Assembly (NCBI RefSeq): GCF_015645445.1 | Contig: NZ_JADOGI010000008.1 | Coordinates: 1 to 64,000, forward strand | Source: Nonomuraea cypriaca | GTDB taxonomy: Bacteria > Actinomycetota > Actinomycetes > Streptosporangiales > Streptosporangiaceae | DNA length: 64,000 nucleotides | Direction of reading: 5' to 3' | Shown: positions 43,372 to 50,428 of the stretch, piece after piece | Layout of the letters: every line of letters starts with the position of its first letter | How positions within the stretch are numbered: position 1 is the first letter of the stretch | The notes under the pieces: model-generated | The model's database searches: none | Seen by the model: only the letters and a program-made list of their open reading frames with translations | What the model was told of the DNA's origin: nothing | Position numbers and translations under genes: made by a program

Positions 43372-44357
43372 GCCGGTCGCTCCTCCATGAACGCGTTGAT
43401 GCGCTCGTACTCTTCGCGGTATTCGTCGAGTTCGGCCTTGAGCTGGTCGGGCGTGAGCGACTCCAGGACGTAGCCCTTGTCCTCGGCGAACGCGCGGAAC
43501 TCCGCGGAGCGGACGGTGGCGTCGGCCGCACTCTGGAGCCGCTTCAACACCTCGGCGGGGATGCCCTTGGGGGCGATGACGTAGTAGGAGGCCGGCAGGG
43601 TCACGTCGTAGCCCGCTTCCACGACGGATTCGGCCTGCGGGAAGATCTTGTAGGGGCCGTCGTGGAAGACGCCGAGCACGCGCAGCTTGCCCGCCCGTAC
43701 GTGCTCCTTGACCGTGGGGGCGTAACCGGCGGTCGCGTCCACCTCCCCGCTGAGCAGCGCGGTCAGCGCCTCGCCACCGCCGCCGCTGAACGGGACGCCG
43801 GTGAACTCGACCCCGCCCGCCTGGCTGAGCCGCTGGATGGTCAGGTCGGGCGCGGTACGCGCACCGGAGTTGGAGATCTTGATCTGCCCCGGCCGGCGCC
43901 GCGCGTCGTCCATGAAGTCCTTGAACGTCCGCCAGGGGGCGTCGGCGCGGACCGCCAGGATCGTCGGCAGGTCGGCCAGCTTGACCAGCGGCTGGTAGTC
44001 GGCGGTCGAGTGATAGGGCAGGGCGTCGGTCAGGATGGGCTGGTAGGCGACCGCGCTGTTGGAGCTCAGTCCGATCGTGTAGCCGTCCGCCGCGGCCTTG
44101 ACGATCCGGCTGGTGCCGATCGTCGCCGAGCCGCCCTCTCGGTTCTCCACGACGATCGTGGTGCCGAGGTCCTTCTCGAGCTGACGGGTGAACTGCCTGG
44201 CGATCGGGTCGGTGGATCCGCCGGGCGCGTAGGGGACGACGAAGGTCAGCTCATCGGATGGGTAGGGGCCGTCGTCGCCGAATCCCGGGATCGCCGAGCA
44301 GCCGCTCAAGATCAATAGTCCGGCCACCGCCGCCGCGCTCCGCCGTTTGAACGTCAT
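43368..44357 (-). CDS. tctC: Tripartite tricarboxylate transporter binding lipoprotein TctC (second system)
   Basis: The 329-residue protein has a lipoprotein signal with lipobox LSGC (Cys near residue 20) and the Bug/TctC motifs VVPYAPGGSTDPIARQF, VVENREGGSATIG and DGYTIGLSSNS. The conserved Asp-containing loop near GGSTD binds a carboxylate through ordered water in Bug proteins. It is the first gene of the eleven-gene operon; the promoter region upstream holds a perfect inverted repeat at 44393-44410. Confidence 0.92.
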   Translation of the reverse strand: MTFKRRSAAAVAGLLILSGCSAIPGFGDDGPYPSDELTFVVPYAPGGSTDPIARQFTRQLEKDLGTTIVVENREGGSATIGTSRIVKAAADGYTIGLSSNSAVAYQPILTDALPYHSTADYQPLVKLADLPTILAVRADAPWRTFKDFMDDARRRPGQIKISNSGARTAPDLTIQRLSQAGGVEFTGVPFSGGGGEALTALLSGEVDATAGYAPTVKEHVRAGKLRVLGVFHDGPYKIFPQAESVVEAGYDVTLPASYYVIAPKGIPAEVLKRLQSAADATVRSAEFRAFAEDKGYVLESLTPDQLKAELDEYREEYERINAFMEERPA

Positions 44358-44392
44358 CAGCCGTCCGCCTCTGCTTGATCGTACAACCGCAT

Positions 44393-44410
44393 AGCGAACA
44401 AAAGTTCGCT
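44393..44410. promoter_or_regulatory. Perfect inverted repeat, candidate IclR operator of the catabolic operon
   Basis: AGCGAAC and GTTCGCT are separated by AAAA, giving an 18-bp perfect dyad 35 bp upstream of tctC and in the region shared with the divergent CoA transferase. IclR-family sites are often palindromes of this size. The IclR gene at 31951, at the other end of the operon, is the best candidate ligand. Confidence 0.6.
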
Positions 44411-44495
44411 CTCTGGATGCGTTACCGTGACGTTAAGGGGAGGTCACATGGGGTGTCAATGCATCATTTGCGACGAATCTCCGCTTTGTGATGGC

Positions 44496-44576
44496 CTCCC
44501 CGCCTGCCTGGGGAGACTAAACCCCGAGGTCCCGGGGTTCCACCCGGATCTGGACAGTGGTCTGTCATACATGACA
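44496..44576. promoter_or_regulatory. Structured leader/operator region before the divergent CoA transferase
   Basis: Three dyads follow one another: CTCCCC/GGGGAG (44496-44501 and 44510-44515), AACCCCG/CGGGGTT (44520-44526 and 44533-44539) and TGTCAT-AC-ATGACA (44563-44576). The first two could form hairpins in a transcript. The last is a compact GntR- or TetR-like palindrome 49 bp before the start codon. Function is inferred from position only. Confidence 0.4.
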
Positions 44577-44625
44577 CTGTTCTGTGGATGACAGACGCAT
44601 TAATTCCGTGCGGCCACCCGCAGAC

Positions 44626-46098
44626 ATGACGTCCGACCATTGCCGAACCAGGGAGTTCCTCGCCCAGATCTGGGCCGCGCTCGACGGCCACGCCGGCGAC
44701 CTCGACCGCGTCACCGTGACCGGCGACAGTGCCCTGCGGTCCGCGTTCGCCGTGACGGATCTCGCCGCGGCCGGTTTCGGGGCCGCCGGGCTGGCGCTCA
44801 GCCGGCTCGTGGCGACCGAGGGCGGCACGCCGCCGACCGTACGCGTGGACCGTACGCTGTCCAGCGGCTGGTTCGACCTGCCCGTCGGCCCCTCGCTGCC
44901 GCTGACACCGCAGCCGAGCAGGCCGCTGAGCACCACGCATCCGTGGATGACCGAGTTCAGGACGGCCGACGATCGCTGGCTCAGGGTGCAGGGGCTGTTC
45001 CCCCGGCTGCGGGCCCGCATCGCCGGCGCGCTGGGCGTCGCGGAGGATCCGGAGGCGGTCGCGGCGAAGGTGGCCGGGCACGACGCCGACGAGATCGAGC
45101 AGGTCCTCGTCGACGGGGGCGCGGCCGTGGCGGCGAGCCGCAGCCTGGCGGAGTGGCGGGCGCACCCGCAGGCCCGCGCGGTCGCCGCGGAGCCGCTCGT
45201 CGCCGTGGAGCCCGGCGGTGAGTCGCCGGAGTCGTGGCGCCCGACGCCGGGACGGCCGCTGGCCGGCATCCGGGTTCTCGACCTCACCAGGGTGGTCGCC
45301 GGGCCGATGGGCACCAGGTTCCTCGCGGCCTGCGGCGCCGAGGTGCTGCGGCTGGACGCGCCCGACGCCGACGAGACCACCTGGCGCGGCGGCGGGACCG
45401 ACGTCGGGCTGGGGAAGCGGTGGGCGGTGCTCGACCTGCGCACGGCCGAGGGCTGGCGGCGGTTTCTCGACCTGCTGGCCGGCGCCGACGTCCTCGTTCA
45501 CGGGTACCGTCCCGGCGCGATCGACGGGCTGGTGCCGCCGGACGTCCGCGCGGCCGTGCGGCCCGGACTCGTGGAGGTCGCGCTCAACGCGTACGGCTGG
45601 ACCGGCCCCTGGCGGGACCGCCGCGGTTTCGACACACTCGTGCAGTTCAGCACCGGACTGGCCGACGAGACGACGAGCTGGGCGCTGGAGGATCCCGGCA
45701 CGCGGACGCCGATCAACGCGCTGGGCCGCCTCGTGCCTCCCGACCGGCCGCGGCACCTGCCGGTGGAGGCCCTCGACTTCGCGACCGGCTACCAGGTCGC
45801 CGCCGCCGCGATCAACGGCCTGACCCGGCGCCTCACCACGGGCCTGGGCTCGGTGTCGCGGCTGTCCCTGGCGCGCACCGCCGCCCTGCTGGCCGATGCC
45901 GGGCGGCCCGCCGAGGAGCCGCCGATCGACCTCCCGCTGCTCGGGCCCACCGAGGACCGCGTGTACGCCACCCCGCACGGCCCGGTGCGCCGGCTCCGCT
46001 TCCCGGTGGAGATCGACGGCAATCCGCTGTTCTGGGAGCGGCCGTACGAGGCGGTCGGCAGCTCGACCCCGCAGTGGTCCGCGACGCCACCGGCATGA
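44626..46098 (+). CDS. Family III CoA transferase, divergent from the catabolic operon
   Basis: The protein (490 residues from ATG 44626) has an N-terminal extension of about 210 residues, itself related to the small domain of CoA transferases. The classical start of a CaiB domain follows (LAGIRVLDLTRVVAGPMGTRFLAACGAEVLRLD), then KRWAVLDLRTAEG and a catalytic Asp in VEALDFATGYQVAAAAINGL. It should exchange CoA between an acyl-CoA and a free acid. GTG 44584 is an alternative start; neither has a good ribosome site. Divergent placement across the 44393-44410 dyad suggests co-regulation with the eleven-gene operon. Confidence 0.8.
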   Translation: MTSDHCRTREFLAQIWAALDGHAGDLDRVTVTGDSALRSAFAVTDLAAAGFGAAGLALSRLVATEGGTPPTVRVDRTLSSGWFDLPVGPSLPLTPQPSRPLSTTHPWMTEFRTADDRWLRVQGLFPRLRARIAGALGVAEDPEAVAAKVAGHDADEIEQVLVDGGAAVAASRSLAEWRAHPQARAVAAEPLVAVEPGGESPESWRPTPGRPLAGIRVLDLTRVVAGPMGTRFLAACGAEVLRLDAPDADETTWRGGGTDVGLGKRWAVLDLRTAEGWRRFLDLLAGADVLVHGYRPGAIDGLVPPDVRAAVRPGLVEVALNAYGWTGPWRDRRGFDTLVQFSTGLADETTSWALEDPGTRTPINALGRLVPPDRPRHLPVEALDFATGYQVAAAAINGLTRRLTTGLGSVSRLSLARTAALLADAGRPAEEPPIDLPLLGPTEDRVYATPHGPVRRLRFPVEIDGNPLFWERPYEAVGSSTPQWSATPPA

Positions 46099-46204
46099 AC
46101 TCCCAGCGGGCCGCGACACCACCGCGATCGCCCGGCGACCCGCGACGCCGCCGGCACGATCGCCCAGCGACCCGCAATGCCACCGGCACGATTCGTCAGC
46201 GGGC
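46080..46204. repeat. Four degenerate ~32-bp tandem repeats across a convergent gene junction
   Basis: Units of the form CGCGACGCCACCGGCAYGA...CCCAGCGGGC occur at 46080-46111, 46112-46140, 46141-46172 and 46173-46204. They span the last codons of the CoA transferase, the intergenic gap and the last codons of polX. The first and fourth copies therefore lie partly in coding DNA. Confidence 0.7.
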
Positions 46205-47932
46205 CCCCGCGAGGACCTCCTTCTTGCCCAGGAAGGCGGTGAGCCGGTCCAGCGGCCAGGTGTTGATCACGTCGTCGGCCGTGAGCCAGCCACGTTGGGC
46301 GGTGCCGATGCCGTAGCGGAGGTTGTCCAGGTGGCCGACGGCGTGGGAGTCGCTGTCGAGGGCGAAATTCACGCCGTGCCGCTTCGCCCGCCTGATGAGC
46401 TCGGCGGCCAGATCCAGGCGCTCGGGGAAGGCGTTGATCTCCAGCGCGGTCCCAGAGCGCGCGCACGCCTTGAAGACCTGGTCCCAGTCCGCGTCGATCG
46501 GCGGGCGGCGGCCGATCAGCCGGGCGCTGGGATGGCCGATGATGTTGACGCACGGATGCTCGGCGGCGCGTACCAGCCGCCTGGTCGTCCTGTCCTTGGG
46601 CAGGTCGAAGAAGGAGTGGACGGAGGCGACGCACAGGTCGAACCCGGCCAGCACGTCGGGCGGCCAGTCCACGTCGCCGTCGGGGTCGATGTTGAGCTCG
46701 ACGCCGTGCAGCAGCCGGAGCCCGGACGTGCCGTCCAGCTCGCGTACGCGCTCGCGTTGCGCGATGGCCTTCTCCAGCGTCATCTGCTGCATGTAGAGCT
46801 TCGGCCCGTGATCGGTCACGGCGTAGTACGCGTACCCGCGCCCGGCCACGGCCTCCACCATCTCCTCCAGCGAGGCGTGGCCGTCGGTGAGCGTGGTGTG
46901 GGTGTGCAGGTCGCCGCACACGTCGTCCTCGGTGACCAGTTCGGGCAGCTCTCCGGCCAGCGCCGCCTCGATCTCCCCGATGTCCTCGCGCAGGGTCGGC
47001 GGGATCCACGGCAGGCCGAGCCGCCTGTACACCTCCTCCTCGGTCTTGGACACGATCAGCTCTTCTGTGTCGGCGTCGAACAGGCCGTACTCCGACAGCT
47101 TGAGCTTGCGGTGCCCGGCGATCTCACGGGTGCGGATGTTGTGCGCCTTCGAGCCGGTGAAGTACTGCATGGCCGCGCCCCACGCGTCCGGCGGCACCAC
47201 CCGCAGGTCCACCTGGAGCCCCTGACTGGTCCTGACCGAGGTCTTCTTGTCGCCGTGCACGATCACCTCGGTGACCTGGGGCAGATCGATGAAGGCGGAC
47301 ATGAGCACCTTGGGCCGGTTGGAGGTGGCCAGGATGTCGATGTCGCCGATGGTGTCCTTCATCCGGCGCAGCGAGCCGGCGTACCCGCAGCGGCGGCAGC
47401 CCTGCACCGACTTCAGCGCCGTCACGATGTCCTCCGCCAGTGGCATGGCCACGCCGAGCTGGACCCGCTCGCCGGCGTCGCGCAGCAGGGCGATGCCGTG
47501 CAGCAGGTTCTCCTCGGTCTTGGCGCCGAACCCCGGCAGGTCCCGCAGCGCGCCGGCGTGGATCGCCGACTCCAGGCTCTCCGGGGAGTCCACGCCCAGG
47601 CTCTCATGCAGCACCATCGCCCGTTTCGGCCCCAGCGCCGCGATGCGGGTCAGCGCCCGGACCCCTGCGGGTATGCGGCCGCGCAACTCCTCGAGCTGGG
47701 CCATGGTGCCGGAACGCAGATATTCGGCCACCTTGTGCGCGATCTTCTCGCCCACGTTGGGGATCTGCCGCAACTCGCCGGCGTCGTAGCCGTCGATGTC
47801 TGCCGCGTGGGCACCGATGGAGCGGGCCGCCTTCTGGTAGACGCGGATCTTGAAGTCCTCACCGCCGGTGATGGCCAGCAGGTCGGCGTACTCCTCCAGC
47901 ACGGCGGCCACGTCGTCGTTCGTGCGTGCCAT
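46196..47932 (-). CDS. polX: PolX-family DNA polymerase/exonuclease with PHP domain
   Basis: The 578-residue bacterial family X polymerase has an N-terminal 8-kDa helix-hairpin-helix region (ADLLAITGGEDFKIRVYQKAARSI, LRQIPNVGEKIAHKVAEYL), the palm with GSLRRMKDTIGDIDIL and VDLRVV carrying catalytic aspartates, and a C-terminal PHP metallo-domain (DLHTHTTLTDG, VTDHG, HGVELNID, DSDSHAVGHL). PolX fills short gaps and trims 3' ends in base excision repair. Length and domain order are standard. Its 3' end overlaps a tandem repeat array shared with the convergent CoA transferase. Confidence 0.92.
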   Translation of the reverse strand: MARTNDDVAAVLEEYADLLAITGGEDFKIRVYQKAARSIGAHAADIDGYDAGELRQIPNVGEKIAHKVAEYLRSGTMAQLEELRGRIPAGVRALTRIAALGPKRAMVLHESLGVDSPESLESAIHAGALRDLPGFGAKTEENLLHGIALLRDAGERVQLGVAMPLAEDIVTALKSVQGCRRCGYAGSLRRMKDTIGDIDILATSNRPKVLMSAFIDLPQVTEVIVHGDKKTSVRTSQGLQVDLRVVPPDAWGAAMQYFTGSKAHNIRTREIAGHRKLKLSEYGLFDADTEELIVSKTEEEVYRRLGLPWIPPTLREDIGEIEAALAGELPELVTEDDVCGDLHTHTTLTDGHASLEEMVEAVAGRGYAYYAVTDHGPKLYMQQMTLEKAIAQRERVRELDGTSGLRLLHGVELNIDPDGDVDWPPDVLAGFDLCVASVHSFFDLPKDRTTRRLVRAAEHPCVNIIGHPSARLIGRRPPIDADWDQVFKACARSGTALEINAFPERLDLAAELIRRAKRHGVNFALDSDSHAVGHLDNLRYGIGTAQRGWLTADDVINTWPLDRLTAFLGKKEVLAGAR

Positions 47933-47983
47933 GTCGCGTCGTCGCCTCCCTCCTGACCATCCCCTATCCCGAAATCCCGGCCT

Positions 47984-49399
47984 CTATCCCCCGGCGAAGA
48001 CCGGGGGCGTCCGGTCCTTCCATGGCATGGCCCGTTCGAGGTGGGCGGCGACCCTGAAAAGCAGATCCTCCCGGCCGTAGGGGGCGACGAGCTGCACCCC
48101 GATGGGCAGCCCGTCGTCGCTCCTGCCCAGCGGCAGACTGATCGCGGGGTGTCCGGTGACGTTGAACAGCACCGTGAACGGCCCGTAGTCGGCCAGCGAC
48201 CGCAGCCAGCCGGTCACGCTGTAGCTGGGATCGTCGTAACGCAGGGTGCCGTGCGGCGCCGGGGGATGGCCCAGCGTCGGGGTGACGAGCAGGTCGTACT
48301 CCGTGAAGAACGCGCTCACCGAGCGGGTCACCCGGTTCTGCGCGGCGAAGGCGGTCATCATGTCCAGCCCGGTGTACTCCCTCGCCGTCCGCAGGAACCG
48401 CCTGGTGACGGCCTCCATCAGGGCCGGGTCGGGTTGCCTCGGCGCCAGGAGCAGGGTGGAGGAGATCGCCACCCCCTCCGCCACCCATGCCTTCATGACG
48501 GCCTCCCAGTCGACGGCCGGGCCGGCCTCGCTGACGCCGTGCCCGGCCTCCTCCAGCACGTGGCCGGTCCTGATCGCCCAGGCGGCCACCTGCTCATCCA
48601 CCGGCGACCCCGACCACGCCTCGGTGGTCACCGCCACCCGTAGCCGGCCGGGCTCGGCCCGGAGCTCGTCGGCGTACCGGCCGTGCGGGGGCGGCGCGGT
48701 GTACTTGTCGCCGACGCCGGGCCCATGCACGGCGTCCAGGAGGCAGGCGGCGTCGCGGACGGTGCGCGTCAGCGCGAACTCGTACGCCATGCCGAGCATC
48801 GCCTCTCCCATGTCCGGCCCGCACGGGACGCGGCCCCGGCTCGGCTTGAGCCCCACCAGACCGCAGCAGGAGGCCGGGACCCGGATGGACCCGGCTCCGT
48901 CGCTGGCGTGCGCGAGCGGCACGGCGCCGGCCGCGACCAGGGCGGCGGCACCACCGCTTGACCCGCCCGCGCCCCTGTCCAGATCCCAGGGGTTGCGGGC
49001 CGGCCCGTGCCTGACCGGTTCGGTGGCGAAGCTGAGGCACATCTCCGGCACGGTGGTCAGGCCGAGCGTGACCAGGCCGGCGGCCCGGAAGCGGGCCATC
49101 AGGTCGGTGTCGTGCTGGGGGACGACGCCCGGCAGGCTGCGGCTGCCGAGGGAGAACGGCACCCCCTTCGCCACCGGGCCATGATCCTTGATCAGGAACG
49201 GCACCCCGGCGAGCGGTCCGTCCTCCGCATGGTCGAGCGCCGGGGTGAACACCGGCAGCGCCAGCCCGTTCACCTCGGCGTTCATCGCGGCCAGTGCCTG
49301 CCTGGCGGCGGTCTCGACCTCTCCGGCGGTGACCTCGCCGGTCCGGATCAGCTCGCGGAGGCCGATGGCGTCGTACTGCGCGTACTCATGGAGTTGCAT
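47984..49399 (-). CDS. Amidase (amidase signature family)
   Basis: The 471-residue protein has the Ser-cisSer-Lys triad motifs: Lys in VPFLIKDHGPV, the Ser of GAGGSSGGAAALVAAG and the nucleophile region DGAGSIRVPASCCGLVGLKPSRGRV. Members hydrolyse carboxamides, aryl-acylamides or nitrile-derived amides. The ATG at 49399 is preceded by AGGGA; the upstream frame to 49501 is Arg-rich and lacks a site. It stands alone downstream of nothing codirectional nearby and 51 bp before polX on the same strand. Confidence 0.88.
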   Translation of the reverse strand: MQLHEYAQYDAIGLRELIRTGEVTAGEVETAARQALAAMNAEVNGLALPVFTPALDHAEDGPLAGVPFLIKDHGPVAKGVPFSLGSRSLPGVVPQHDTDLMARFRAAGLVTLGLTTVPEMCLSFATEPVRHGPARNPWDLDRGAGGSSGGAAALVAAGAVPLAHASDGAGSIRVPASCCGLVGLKPSRGRVPCGPDMGEAMLGMAYEFALTRTVRDAACLLDAVHGPGVGDKYTAPPPHGRYADELRAEPGRLRVAVTTEAWSGSPVDEQVAAWAIRTGHVLEEAGHGVSEAGPAVDWEAVMKAWVAEGVAISSTLLLAPRQPDPALMEAVTRRFLRTAREYTGLDMMTAFAAQNRVTRSVSAFFTEYDLLVTPTLGHPPAPHGTLRYDDPSYSVTGWLRSLADYGPFTVLFNVTGHPAISLPLGRSDDGLPIGVQLVAPYGREDLLFRVAAHLERAMPWKDRTPPVFAGG

Positions 49400-49750
49400 G
49401 AAAATCCCTGTCGCCCGTAGCTCGATCGGTGGTCTGTGGGATCGGCGGCGCGGCCGCCGACGGCGAACAGCCGGAACAGAGGGATGGGAGGGGGCCGCCA
49501 CGCCGGGCGCCCGCTCCAGAGACCATCCCCTGCGGTGATCGAGGTACTTCTAGGCTCGGGACATCACGGCCCATGGTGGCAGGGGCCGCCATGGGCCGTC
49601 GACCGGTTTTCCGTTTGCCCGGGTTGCGAGGGTCCAGCGCGGAGTACCCGAATGAGGCGGTCACCTACGACTTGAGTCGTAGGCGGCGGCCCCCAAGGTG
49701 CGTCTTGAGGTGGGTGTGGGGGCCGGAACCGACCGGTAGCGTCGATTGTC
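49400..49750. other. 351-bp gap between amidase and sensor-kinase remnant
   Basis: No gene is supported. The region contains the perfect palindrome 49664-49683 and, close to 49751, a TAGCGT -10-like hexamer. The rest holds no repeats or RNA signatures I can recognise. Confidence 0.4.
49664..49683. promoter_or_regulatory. Perfect 20-bp palindrome upstream of the truncated sensor kinase
   Basis: CCTACGACT and AGTCGTAGG flank TG. NarL-family response regulators of actinobacteria often bind TACGAC-type dyads upstream of their own kinase-regulator operon. Here the kinase is truncated and the regulator gene is missing, so the site is probably an orphan of a lost two-component system. Confidence 0.55.
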
Positions 49751-50278
49751 GTGATCCGTCGGATCCTCGCCTCCGGCGAACGTCACCCGCGAGCAGTGGA
49801 CGCGGGTCTCGCCGTGCTGGTCGCGGTGGCGGGCGGGTTCGTGGAGGGTTCGGCCGGATGGGGGTGGCTCTGGGCTGTCTGCCTTCCCCTGGTGTGGCGG
49901 CGGCGGGCGCCGGTTCCTGTCCTCTATGTGACCGTCGGGCTCGGCCTGGTGGCGTACGCCGCCGGGGTCCAGGCGATTCATCCGGCGGCGGCGATCCTGG
50001 TGGCGGCGTACACGGTCGCCCGGCACCGCCCGTGGCGCCGGCTGGTGCCGCCGGTGACGGTGATCGAGGGGGCGTTCCTCTCCGGTGCGTTCCTGGGCGG
50101 GTTGCGGTGGGACGACCTGGTGACGCTGACCTTCGCCATGGCCGCGGCAGTGCTGCTCGGGGTGACGGTTCAGACGAGACGGGCCTATCTCGCGGGGCTG
50201 CGGGAACGCGCCGAGCGCCTGGAACATGAGCGTGACCAGCGTAACCCCATCAACAGCAGGATCGGCGGCCAGCCCTGA
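49751..50278 (+). pseudogene. Truncated NarL-type sensor histidine kinase (membrane part only)
   Basis: The 175-residue frame contains the N-terminal membrane sensor typical of actinobacterial NarL-type kinases: about four or five hydrophobic helices, WRRRAPVPVLY, and then the start of the signalling helix RRAYLAGLRERAERLEHERDQR. At that point a normal protein continues into ARIAREMHD (HisKA_3) and HATPase. Here it ends after eleven unrelated residues. No kinase domains and no response regulator gene are found downstream, so this is a 3'-deleted remnant. GTG 49751 is the start of the family. Confidence 0.75.
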
Positions 50279-50428
50279 CGTAGCGCGTTCATCGCGAGAT
50301 GTGTTCCTTTCGTCAGGGTCCGACGCTAGAGACGGCCCGCCTCCCGCACGACCACCCGAAGTCGGATCCACGGCACCGGCGGCGTACGCCTCAGGTCGCA
50401 GGCGATCCACCGGAGGGTGAGCCGCCGG

